The notes under the pieces were generated by a model that had not been told where the DNA came from, did no database searches, and saw only the letters and a list, made by a program, of their open reading frames with translations. From the NCBI GenBank assembly GCA_025765615.1, contig JAIVFJ010000022.1, positions 310,001 to 374,000 of the forward strand: 64,000 nt of DNA, in the 5' to 3' direction. Position 1 is the first letter of the stretch; each line of letters begins with the position of its first letter. Position numbers and translations under genes: made by a program. Positions 22,199 through 32,058 of the stretch are shown here, in pieces. This DNA comes from Zopfochytrium polystomum (lineage: Eukaryota > Chytridiomycota > Chytridiomycetes > Chytridiales > Chytridiaceae).

Positions 22199-22957
22199 TC
22201 AAAGACTAACGTCGTATCTATCAAAGTTCCGGACTATAACTGTTACGTCAATGTGGACCTTTCCCATAGCAGTTGTTTGGAGTCTGAATCTATCAGAAGG
22301 ATTGTGCACTAGATCTAGGGATTTGAGTTGCGGTGTTGCCCCTAGAAAGAATGCTTTGACGAATGGTGAATTGAACACTCAGATGCAACAAAACTGCGGC
22401 TACTCACTCCAGACTTGGTCCATAATCGTTCCTGCTGGTCGCCAGGTAACGCAGTCGACAAGATGTCTTCCCGGAGTGGTTGGGATGTGTACGAAGCCGT
22501 AACCATCTGAGCCAATGCGATTCTGTAAGTAGAACAATCTGATACGTTTCGGGGATCCACCCACACAATTCATTTCGACCAAACATATCCTGATGAAAGA
22601 CCTGAAAGACGATTTTCGGCCATCCGGCGATCGTCTTGGTTCCGTAGTGCACGTCTTATTAAGCTTCCGGTTTACTGTGGACGAAAAGCCTCCCTGAAGA
22701 GCGGGACTTACCGATGGGATGACTCCAAACCGTAAACCTTCCATCCTATTCAAGGCAAGTGCCGTGGTGGTCAGACTCCAGCCTTATGAGCGATCCGAAC
22801 TCAGTACCTCTGGCAAATCAACTTGGGTCTGACCCGCGTCATCGCCTTCGATGAGCGTCCAGCTCTCGCCTGCAACGATTGACCATCGCGCAGTAAGCTC
22901 GGGTCGAGGAAACCCAGAGGCACCGACTAATGAGCCGATAACGTGAACTTCTGCCAT
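22199..22957 (-). CDS. B9D2: B9 domain-containing protein 2 (ciliary transition zone)
   Basis: Five exons give a full-length B9D2. Exon 1 (ATG 22957) reads [20 protein letters not shown] and ends GQTQVDLPE. Exon 2 is [11 protein letters not shown], exon 3 [19 protein letters not shown] with [10 protein letters not shown], exon 4 [15 protein letters not shown] and [16 protein letters not shown]. Exon 5 ends [14 protein letters not shown] before TGA at 22199. All junctions are GT-AG and in phase. B9D2 forms a complex with B9D1 and MKS1 at the base of cilia and gates entry of membrane proteins. The gene is expected only in organisms that build a cilium, so it implies flagellated zoospores. It lies 117 bp upstream of the ferroportin stop. 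Confidence 0.9.
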
Positions 22958-23073
22958 TCAGCAAATTTCGGTCAGACAATCCTTGCAAAACATTTTTCAG
23001 CCCTCGCAGTTGGGAAGGATATTCTCTTGTTCACCGCTCCACCAGCCCTCTGCTCCATCATCTAATTCAGTAA

Positions 23074-24926
23074 CTAGAACCACTTCTTCAAATGTAATAA
23101 ATGGCCACGCTCCTTCCGGGCTTTGGCCGAAAACATAACTGCCGCTAAGAGGATTGCCACAAACGATGCAGCGGAGGGAATATAAAAGCTTCCCGGGTCG
23201 CTCCATATCTGATTCGTCGAACGATTGAGAATAAGGGTGACAATTTGAAACTTTACCATTGTGAGAGCGTAGCTTGTAAGTTCGAAGAGGTTTTGGAGGG
23301 AAAACTGGAGACCGTTTACGGCTCCAACTTCTTCAGGTATAACACTATGAAAACATGAGATATGTCTGTAATTAGCTCGAACCGACCGCCAAACTTCTCC
23401 CACCTCTCTTGCATCATCTGAGAGACGGCTAGGTCGAAGCTCCAGAGTCCCCAGCGGGAGGTCGTCAATCCACCGAAAAGCAGTACGGCTTGGATAGCTG
23501 ATTCGGAGCTCGATCCAAATTTACGCCAGAATATTTCAGCGACGACAGCCCCAAGGCATACTGCAAGTACCCACACACCCCACAACCCCAAACGATAGAG
23601 ACCGCCATTGTTTCCTATGCGCTTCATAACTGCAGGAAATGAGAAAGTTGCAGAGACCCCAGCTAAGACCGAAAGGCTCCGAGCAACGGCTATCAACGTG
23701 GCTGAATAACCGATCGAAAGAAAATAAGTGGTCATCACCGAGTTGAAAGAGAGTGTTGTCATATACTTTACGAGCTTGTGAGAATCCGATCCAAACATTG
23801 ATTGCATCTTACCAGTAGGGAGAGGGTGAAAAATGGGATCCACATTATGTGCCTGAAATAAGTAACTAGCGGATTCGCCCTGGTCGTGTTTGTGCTTTCT
23901 TTGATATGAGAATTGGGCGGAGACTCAGGGATTGAAATGTCCTCCGTGTGGCGTGACCGGGAGGTGTGCAATTCGCCGAACTTTGTCCAAGTCTGTCGGT
24001 ACAAGGCTATTTCGACAAAGGAGCAGGCAAGCCCAAATCCTGTGACGGCAAGAAAAGTGGTTGCCACAGTGATCCAAATGAGGACGATTCCGACCGCAAG
24101 AGGGGCCGCAAGTTTGCAAACCAGGTCCACTCGGCGTGTCCGAGCATTCAAAACTACCACAAGGTTATAATTTAATACCAAAGGGAACATTCAATTACCT
24201 TCAAGCGCATTAGTCTTGCTGCCGCTGCTCACTTCGGCGTCGGGCAAAATGACGTCTTCTGCACTCCCTGGGCTTGACATTCCTTCGGAGGTTGAGCGAA
24301 ACTCCAATGAATTGGACCGTCGGTCGGAGTTCTGGGCCAGGGCCACAATCCAGTCGCGTTCGACAATGAGCGAGAGACCCATGTTTGCTAGCCGCATTAG
24401 GCACGCCGCGAGGACAGCCAACGAGAAGAGGAGGTAAATCCATGGCTTGGAATTTTGAGACAAGCCATGCATGGTGAAGAGGACAGCTCCGGCCGCCAGA
24501 ATCGCCACCTTATAATAAGAGCGCCATGTCAGGGTGGCTTGCCCGATGCTGTGAAATGGCCACCTTACCTTCTGGAGGATGAGAGACCACTGTAACGCGG
24601 CCCATCGTCGCGAGGGGATGTCCTGGCTGGCGAGGCGTCCAACTGTTGGTCCGAGGCAGATGGCGGACAGCGCCACGAGAAACGCGTGCAAAGAAACAAA
24701 GAAGAGCGAGTCAGGGAACACGTCGGCGAGCATCAGCGCTTTTAGTTGGCCGATCAACAAAGTGTAAGACGGGGAAGTGTAAAAAAAAATCAGCCTCCTC
24801 CATCAGCGCTGCCGTAGGGCAAACAAGTTGCAAAGAACCAATGATCCACTCGTCCATTCTCGTTGCCCAGGTCGTGAAGAAGTAGGCGGACACGAGCTCG
24901 CACCCGTCCCGTGCGGAGAACTTCAT
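23074..24926 (-). CDS. ferroportin-like (SLC40) metal exporter
   Basis: About six exons encode ~11 hydrophobic segments. The first exon (ATG 24926) has the SLC40 opening CELVSAYFFTTWATRMDEW. Next come FPDSLFFVSLHAFLVALSA and the loop GPTVGRLASQDIPSRRWAAL. Further family marks are VERDWIVALAQ, ARTRRVDLVCKLAAPLAVG, RWGLWSFDLAVSQMMQE and the late EEVGAVNGLQFSLQNLF. The stop is TAG at 23074. Ferroportins export Fe2+ (and in some fungi and plants other divalent metals) across the plasma membrane or an internal membrane; specificity here is inferred. The start lies 51 bp from the start of the divergent plus-strand gene, so both must share a very short promoter or have leaders that overlap. Confidence 0.85.
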
Positions 24927-24977
24927 TATTGCTCGAAAAGAGGAAAAGGACCAGAGACAGACGGGGGACGCAAGGAT

Positions 24978-26726
24978 ATGATCCAGGAATGGGTGGCGTG
25001 GGCCGTCGGGGAGGCCTTGACGGAGCGGCTGGACGAGGAAGAGCGCCGTAATCTTGAATCCTCCAACCGCGCTAATCGTGATGGAGACGAACCGATCCTG
25101 TCTGAGGAAAGCGATAACGATCAAGGCGGCCTTCTCGGCCTCACATCTGCCATCGCATGGAACGGTAGCAGCGAGAGACGGTCGAACCATCGCAGCCTCT
25201 TCCTCCCACCAACTCCACAACCTCTAGTCCCTGAACCAAACACACCTGCTTTCTTTGCACCTCAAACGCTCTGGACTCTTCTTTCAAGTGTAAAGTTATT
25301 TCGCAGAATGCGGTCGACGGAGGGCACCAATCGAATGGGTGATCGAGCATCACCGCCTCCTGGCCTCAGTCTCATGTTTGCGTCATGCCCGGAAGCAGCA
25401 GAACTTATCATCTGCATGCTGGACAACCCAGGGCCGTTGTTGAAATCGTGCCGATCGTTTTGGACCTCGTTTGCAAAGCTGCCTTCGCTACGAGCGAAAT
25501 GGCTTCTATGTCGACCTAAACCAGACTTCCTGACGGACCTGACTCAAGCGTGGCCTTTCCTTAGGGCCGCAGCAGCGAACGAAGATGAATTTCCAGCATT
25601 TGCTGCCCTTGCAAACCAAGGTGGCTCTAACAGTGATGTCGGATGCGGAGTCTGGGGGTTATACTTTGGACTACGTGCACGAATCGTCAATCACGTCGTT
25701 ATCGAATCCTTGTCTTCCATTCTCCACCAACGAACTGTTTCGCCGAATGCAACCGGCCATCCGGACTGCTCAGATCCCTTCCGACTGCCGAAGCCCACTT
25801 CATTTAATCCCCGCCTCATCTACTTGCTTCGTCGCCTCCGAACATTCCTTGTTCGTGACGGAGATTCCGACACATGTCTCTTCGCTCTGTCTCATAATCT
25901 CCTTCTTCCACCTGTTCCGGCATTCATTCGCAGCGCCTGGGCTGCGAGCAACCGTGAAGCCTGTTTTCGAATACTTGAGTACTGGGTTGCGCAGCAGCAG
26001 TGTGGGGACTCAGCGATGCCATCGAACGGTGGCGGTCACACCGGATCGCGACACTTTCTTAACTCCCCAGACTTTCAAAACTGGGTCACGGAAGACCTCC
26101 TCCCTGCTGACGATGTGGAAGCAATATCGCACCTTTCGCGACTCGGTCTATTCTCTTCATGGCACTTTGCAGTCCCTACAGCTGTCGCCACCCATGCAGT
26201 GGAGATTCTGTGCTTTTGGCTGACGAATGGATTTATCGACTCTAGCGCCTTGTTAATGGTCGACGGTGCAGTACCGCAAGCAATGGGCAATCGCATCGGC
26301 GTCGCGGTCGCGGAGGCTGATGGCGCCGGTGTCGGTGCCGGTGTAGAAAGATTGGTTGATGGCTCCAACTCGAAGGCGGTGGAGTTGCTCAATCGGATGG
26401 TGAAGGCTGGTTTGAATCCGCATGTCGGTGGAGAGCGCCTGCTGAGAGAAGCTGCAAGGAGGGGAAACGAGGAGATGGTGATTGCTTTGTTGGCTCTTGG
26501 ATGTAATCCTTCGCGTCGCAGCTTGGCCGCCGATAGCGCTCTTGAGGATGCGGACCGCCTAAACGGTGTTGAATCAGCAGTGGAAGAATTGGGCGTGGAA
26601 TTGAGCGCTCTGGAGATTGCAGAGGCGCACAAGCAGTTCCACATTGTACGACTGCTTGGTGGTGGGGAGCGAGCCAACGTGTTCAAGTGGTTGGAATCGA
26701 TGTACGATATGGACTGGGAGCCATGA
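24978..26726 (+). CDS. 582-residue protein with ankyrin-like C-terminal units
   Basis: One uninterrupted frame from ATG (MIQEWVAWAVGEALTERL) to TGA at 26724. The N-terminus is acidic and probably disordered (LDEEERRNLESSNR). The rest is mainly helical, with segments such as LSLMFASCPEAAELIICML and GHPDCSDPFRLPKP. Near the end, units such as AVELLNRMVKAGLNPHVGGE and LREAARRGNEEMVIALLALG match the ankyrin pattern of helix-turn-helix pairs. No enzyme motif is visible. A role as a protein-binding scaffold is likely but the partner is unknown. Its TGA overlaps an ATG (ATGA at 26723-26726) just before the glucosidase gene. The reading is confident, the family assignment only moderate. Confidence 0.6.
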   Translation: MIQEWVAWAVGEALTERLDEEERRNLESSNRANRDGDEPILSEESDNDQGGLLGLTSAIAWNGSSERRSNHRSLFLPPTPQPLVPEPNTPAFFAPQTLWTLLSSVKLFRRMRSTEGTNRMGDRASPPPGLSLMFASCPEAAELIICMLDNPGPLLKSCRSFWTSFAKLPSLRAKWLLCRPKPDFLTDLTQAWPFLRAAAANEDEFPAFAALANQGGSNSDVGCGVWGLYFGLRARIVNHVVIESLSSILHQRTVSPNATGHPDCSDPFRLPKPTSFNPRLIYLLRRLRTFLVRDGDSDTCLFALSHNLLLPPVPAFIRSAWAASNREACFRILEYWVAQQQCGDSAMPSNGGGHTGSRHFLNSPDFQNWVTEDLLPADDVEAISHLSRLGLFSSWHFAVPTAVATHAVEILCFWLTNGFIDSSALLMVDGAVPQAMGNRIGVAVAEADGAGVGAGVERLVDGSNSKAVELLNRMVKAGLNPHVGGERLLREAARRGNEEMVIALLALGCNPSRRSLAADSALEDADRLNGVESAVEELGVELSALEIAEAHKQFHIVRLLGGGERANVFKWLESMYDMDWEP

Positions 26727-26817
26727 CCAAAAGAATAAACCAACTCTGTCTCCTTTCGTGCAACGTTGTGGCCCAGTTTCGAACTCAACTTTCAGCTCAT
26801 CGTTGGAGCACACCGTC

Positions 26818-29800
26818 ATGGTCAAACGACATCTCTTCAAACGATGGGATCAAAGCGGATTTTGTGTCCGTCAGCGGGCCTTTGCAGAGCTAGCAGATAT
26901 CGCACCGGAAAGCGTCTTGCCGTACGCCCTGGACCCCGACTCGATCCTCTTCGACCCTGCCACGAGGACACTTCGGGCACACCTCCTCGACGCAGCCAGT
27001 CCAAACGTGCGTCTCGTGTTTGAGCTTGATTTGCTGGAGGCCCAGACTGTCCGCATCCGAGTTATTGAGGAAACATCTGCCCGAGTGCGGCATGAACTGC
27101 TGCCGCGGTCCAGCGAACGGACCGACCCTCTTGACCTACCGACTCCAAAGGCGTGGGCTGGAGGAGCCACCAACTTCGAAATCAGCAACGGGTTTGTTCA
27201 AATCAAGGTCGATGGGTTCGGCGTGGAGGAATGTGTTATCTCCGTTGGAATCGATGGATTCGAGGTTACTGTGTCAGCGGCTGGAGTGCCCTTGGTTACA
27301 GTGAACAAAAGTGGCTACTTACACTACGAACACTATCGAGTGAAAGCAGAAGATGTCCCCGCTCATGGAGATGCCGCAGCGCAAAATTTCGAAGCAGTTG
27401 CAACCTCCGAAGAGACTCGGGCCAATCATTTGAGGGAGCAATTGGCAAAAGCCATGTGGGAAGAGAGCTTTGGGGGCAAAGTAGACAGTAAACCTTCCGG
27501 TGATTTCTTGCGCCGTTTTGGCTTGCATTTTCTGAACATCTCCTCCCAGGGCCCGAATCGATTGGTGTCGATGTAAATTTCCCTGGCTCTGTCCACGTGT
27601 ATGGGCTCCCTGAGCATGCCACCAGCTTTGCGCTGAAGGCTACGCGCGGCGCGGGAGCTGCGTATAACGACCCTTACCGCCTTTACAATCTCGACGTCTT
27701 CGAGTACGAGTTGGACAACCCAATGTCGCTGTATGGTTCAGTCCCGTTTATGATCGCCCACAATACTAAACACACTGTCGGCGTCCTTTGGCTGAACTCG
27801 TCCGAGATGTGGGTTGATGTGGAAAAGGTGTTCGTTGATGATGCTTAAATACTTCGTAACTCACCATTTTTTCCAGCTAGTCGAGTCCTCCTCAACCCGC
27901 TCCCACTGGATGGCTGAATCAGGCATTCTCGACCTCATGCTCTTCCTCGGCCCTCGGCCTCACGATGTGGCCAACCAACTAACCCTGTGCACGGGCCGTC
28001 CTGCAATGCCCCAGTACTTTGGCCTTGGATATCACCAGAGCCGCTGGAACTACCACGACGAGCAGGATGTCGCGGAAGTGGACGCCAACTTTGACAAGTT
28101 TAATATTCCCTATGACTCGCTATGGCTAGACATTGAACACACGAACGGCAAGCGTTATTTCACTTGGGATAAGGACAAGTTTCCGACTCCTATAAATATG
28201 CAGATGAAGCTTGCCGCAAAAGGAAGAAAGGTATATTTGCTCTGGCGCTTGCTCTCCATTTGCTCAGAACGAAATTTAGATGGTTGCGATTGTTGACCCG
28301 CATATTCGCTGCGACGAGCATTTTGCGGTGTGGAGGAGAGCAAAGGAGAAGGACCTTTTTGTCAAGAAACCCAACGGGAAGGATGACTTCACCGGCTGGT
28401 GCTGGCCGGACACAGCAAACTGGATTGACTTCCTCAACCCTGACAGTAGGGATTTTTGGGCCAAGCTATTTGAATTTTCGTCTTACAAGGTGAGACGCCC
28501 AAGCTTGCTTCAAATAGAATTAAATTTTCTGAACAAGGGCTCAACACCTTCATTATTTGTATGGAACGATATGAACGAGGTTGGTTCTTGAATGAAATTG
28601 ATGAAAATTCTCAAGAGCCGCAGCCCTCAGTTTTCGACGGCCCAGAAATATCCATGCCCAAAGACAATCGTCATTTTGGAGGCCTAGAACATCGAGACGT
28701 ACACAATCTTTACGGCGAGCTTCTGGTTCGTTTCTGCCCTGACGTGTATTGGTACGTGAACTAAGCGGTGTCACACTGCCTATAGCATCGATCGTCTTTT
28801 GAAGGCCTTCTTCTACGAAGCGGCGGAGATGAGCGGCCATTTGTTATATCTCGCGCGTACTTTATTGGCTCCCAGCGCTATGGGCTCGTCTGGACCGGCG
28901 ACAATACTGGGAGCTGGGATCACCTTAGGATGTCAGTCCCAATGATTCTTTCGGCTAGCGTGGCTGGCATTGTTTTCACAGGCGGTAAGTTAAAGTCCAA
29001 TGCCCGGTTTTTTGGCTGTCCAACCCGTCCTTTCTCTTCTTCGCAGCGGATATTGGCGGATTTTTCGGCAATCCGGAGCCGCAACTACTTGTCAGATGGT
29101 ACCAGACGGCGGCCTTTCAGCCGTTCTTTCGCGCCCACGCGCACTCTCACACGAAGCGGCGCGAGCCATGGGTCTTTGGGGATCCTTACGTCTCTTTGAT
29201 CCGCGAAGCAATACGTACCCGCTACAGAATCATGCCATACGTGTACACGCTATTCTGGGAGTCGCACCACACCGGGAAGGGTATAATGCGGTGAGGTTTC
29301 GAGATGATAAGGAGGCTTCGTGGGCCTTTTATACTTGCAAGTATCTGACCGAAAGGTCCCCAGACAACTTATGTCCGAGTTTCCGTCAGACTCAGCGACC
29401 TTCGACACGGACGACTCGTTCATGCTCGGTAAGCGCGCTTTTGGTGGTGCCGGTGTGCGCGAAAGGCTTGACATCCGTTCAAACCTACCTTCCTGTCGAC
29501 TCCGTGAGACAATCGCGAAACCAATGGACCTGACTAACATTTCTCACTGTCTTTTTGTTGGCATGGAAGAACTGGTATGACTATGTTACATACGAAGCTG
29601 TCGGTCGTGGAGCGACAACAATGGAAACACCCCTGGAGCGAACGCCAGTGCTTGTCCGTGGAGGCTCTATTATTCCACAGCGTAACCGAATCCGGTGCTC
29701 CTCATCAATGACATTAAGGGACCCTTTTACCCTCTTAGTTGCTGTTGACGATAATGTAGGACCTCGAAACCACCTGATATGCTAAGGAGTGACTTCTGTT

Positions 29801-30182
29801 CCTTCAGTGCTGCGCGAAGGGCCTTCTTTACGTCGACGATGGACATTCCTTCGACCACAAGCGTGGAGCATACTTGCTCTCAAAATTCACTTTTTCAGAT
29901 GGATCGCTCTGTGCAAAGTGCATTCGAATGAACAACCACCTCGCCACTGGGCAGCCTGACAATCTCATTGAAATGTTCGGGTCTCGAGTGGAGAAAGTGA
30001 TTTTCATTGGGCTCTCGGTTGTCCCACAGAGGATTGTCCTTGACGAAGAAGGAGAGGTGGAAAAGCCCCTCCATTTTCGCGTCGACGTGGTTGCTGGGAA
30101 AGTCGATCGAACGAACATAGTAATGATAGAAAAGCCTGGCGTCATGTTTGGCGAAGACTGGTCAATAAATCTTCTTTCGTAA
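26818..30182 (+). CDS. glucosidase II alpha subunit, GH31 family
   Basis: About a dozen exons encode a GH31 alpha-glucosidase of the ER glucosidase II type (GANAB/Rot2). The N-terminus has [16 protein letters not shown], matching the Cys motif of this subfamily. Catalytic landmarks follow in order: [50 protein letters not shown], the nucleophile motif WNDMNEPSVF (rejoined across an intron that ends CCGCAG near 28625), [20 protein letters not shown] with the acid/base Asp, and the [10 protein letters not shown] loop. It would trim the inner two glucoses from N-glycans in the ER. No clear signal peptide precedes MVKRHLF. An upstream ATG at 26723 could supply one through a small intron, but I cannot settle it. 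The end, ..NLLS with TAA at 30180-30182, is firm. Confidence 0.85.
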
Positions 30183-30660
30183 CTCCTATAAGTGTCCTTC
30201 CTCACAACTCTTTTCGTCGTCCGAATTCCTCTTATGACGCGGTGAACTGATGTGAGACTGCTCTATTGTTCCAGCGACCCAGTCAGTCTGTAGTGCATGG
30301 GGTGAGTTTGCTGACGTGATACCCGGATGTAGTCTATAGTGGCGCACAGTTGATGGCTCAATCTCTTCCCATCAGCCCCTTCGGGGTCAGGCATCTCCAC
30401 TGCACCACTTCTTGTGGTTCAAGACTGTACTCTATCTTGTTGTTTTCAGCAACTGGCGTTGTGCCTTGAACCCTGGGCCTTGAGCGACAGATACCGAGAC
30501 CCGATGCTTTAGGCTCTTCTGACACCTCCTCACACTCGGCTAAAAGTGGAAATTGAGAATCAACCCAAATGCCAATTCTGACAAGTGAAATAGCCTAAAA
30601 GATGGTGTCCTGTCACCAGACAGGATAATGTGTTTGGAGTCAACCAAAGCCCATATGAGA
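30183..30660. other. intergenic region, no gene seen
   Basis: The stretch follows the glucosidase gene and ends at the left terminus of the Tc1-like remnant. Only short frames broken by stops are present. Confidence 0.4.
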
Positions 30661-31593
30661 TACAGTGGCTCACAAAATTGGGCGAATGTTTTCAAGGTTG
30701 GGCTGGCGAATGCAAGTACAGCTGCAATAATAAAGATATGCCTGTGAGATTTGCAGGGCCAGCTACCCTGTATATGAAGAAGATGTGCACGAATTTTCAT
30801 TTGTTTATCATTGCAATTGCACAATCTGCGCACTTGCAATGATGGGCAATCCATTGACCCAATTTTGTGGATGCATCATAGGGTGATTTCACTGTCCCAT
30901 GACCATTTTCCCACGCAATTTTCCACCAAATGAGAGAATATATAAAGAAAGGAAGATGGGGCATGGTTGAAAGTGTTCTTGCTCCTGTGTCATCTCCCAA
31001 TCAATGAAAGCTCTACAACTCGCAAAAAAAAATGATGTGCTCAATCTCATTGACCAAGGTCTTTCCAGTCACAAAATTGCATCCAGCCTGGATGTAGGAC
31101 ATCGCACTGTTGATTGAATCTGGAACAGCAAGCGCCCAGAGGCACCTATCAAACCAGCAGGCCGCCCAAGCACTCTCTTTCCCTAAAAAGCAGTTGTACG
31201 TGAGAAAAATCAACTCTGGTCAGGCGAAAAATGCAATCCATCTTGCCCAAATTCACCACACAACTACTAGACACTTTCCACCTGCGCGCTTCAGGAGACA
31301 GGTCCGAGAGGACTTTGGAAGAAAAAACAGCCAGCCTCATCTCCCAGACACAAGCAAGCTCGCTTGGGCTTTGCTCGAAAATTTGAAAACTGGACTGTTG
31401 AGGATTTTAAGCATGTCATCTGGTCTGACGAGACTAAAAGCAACATGGGTAAACAGTCTACTCGGAGTGAGTGGAAGGAGTGAATGAAGTGGAGATGTGT
31501 GTTTGTGGGTGGTCCTTCTCCCCAATTGGAGAGAAAGCGAAAAAAAAACTCTATTATGAATTATTGATCCATAATGATGATAGGCACACTGTA
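30661..31593. mobile_element. degenerate Tc1/mariner element
   Basis: The left end starts TACAGTGGCTCACAAAATTG after a possible TA target, as in Tc1-type terminal repeats. The motif CACAAAATTGGG (30671-30682) recurs inverted at 30858-30869, which suggests a long or doubled terminal repeat with internal transposase sites. A broken transposase frame follows. A matching CACTGTA lies at 31587-31593 and may be the right end, but similarity beyond the first 7 bases is poor. The borders are therefore tentative. Confidence 0.55.
31004..31492 (+). pseudogene. Tc1/mariner transposase remnant
   Basis: From ATG 31004 the reading has a helix-turn-helix like those of Tc1 transposases (LIDQGLSSHKIASSLDVGHR), then TGA, IWNSKRPEAPIKPAGRPS, TAA, and KINSGQAKNAIHLAQ. 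Near 31370 the frame shifts, and WTVEDFKHVIWSDETK appears, the classic first-Asp motif of the Tc1 DDE domain. Two in-frame stops, a frameshift and loss of the remaining catalytic region make it inactive. The C-terminal two thirds of a normal transposase (~340 residues) are missing. Confidence 0.7.
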
Positions 31594-32058
31594 ATAGTTG
31601 CTAGGCAAGCATGACCGGCACAGGGTAAAAACCTCTCCTATATTATCTGCTTGAGCAGAGGAGGAGGAAAACTGTTAACACCAGGTTTCTGTTCCACTTA
31701 ATAGTCAGAGTATTTGTCAACAGCGCAAGCCAGCGCCCAGGTCTGCATTGGCAGTGGCTTGCTCTCCCATTGGCATTGCAAGAACGACACCTGACAGTCA
31801 CAATAGGTTTGGGTCTGTCTTGTGCCTCTTGCTGCTAACCAGTCAGTTCCACGCTTCCATGATGCCTATTATCATTGAAATGCATAGCTATCCCAAAAAC
31901 CACAATTGACTGTGGTGGGCGAGGACTGCGCCCAGCTATTTATTACATCACCCCCTTCTGTCATCGTCGTCTTCTTTGTCCTTGTCATCGTCATCACCGA
32001 TTCATCGTCGTCGAGGCTGCCGCAACAGCAACAGCAACAAGAACAACAACAACAGCAA
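31594..32058. other. region upstream of C2CD5
   Basis: No gene is seen. A CAACAG/CAACAA triplet tract lies at about 32023-32058, just before the probable first exon of the C2CD5 homologue. Confidence 0.4.

Noticed and set aside
31560..31593. Inverted repeat near 31548-31572 as a transcription terminator
   Set aside because: The imperfect palindrome lies at the presumed right end of the transposon remnant and has no gene to terminate; bacterial-type terminators do not apply here.
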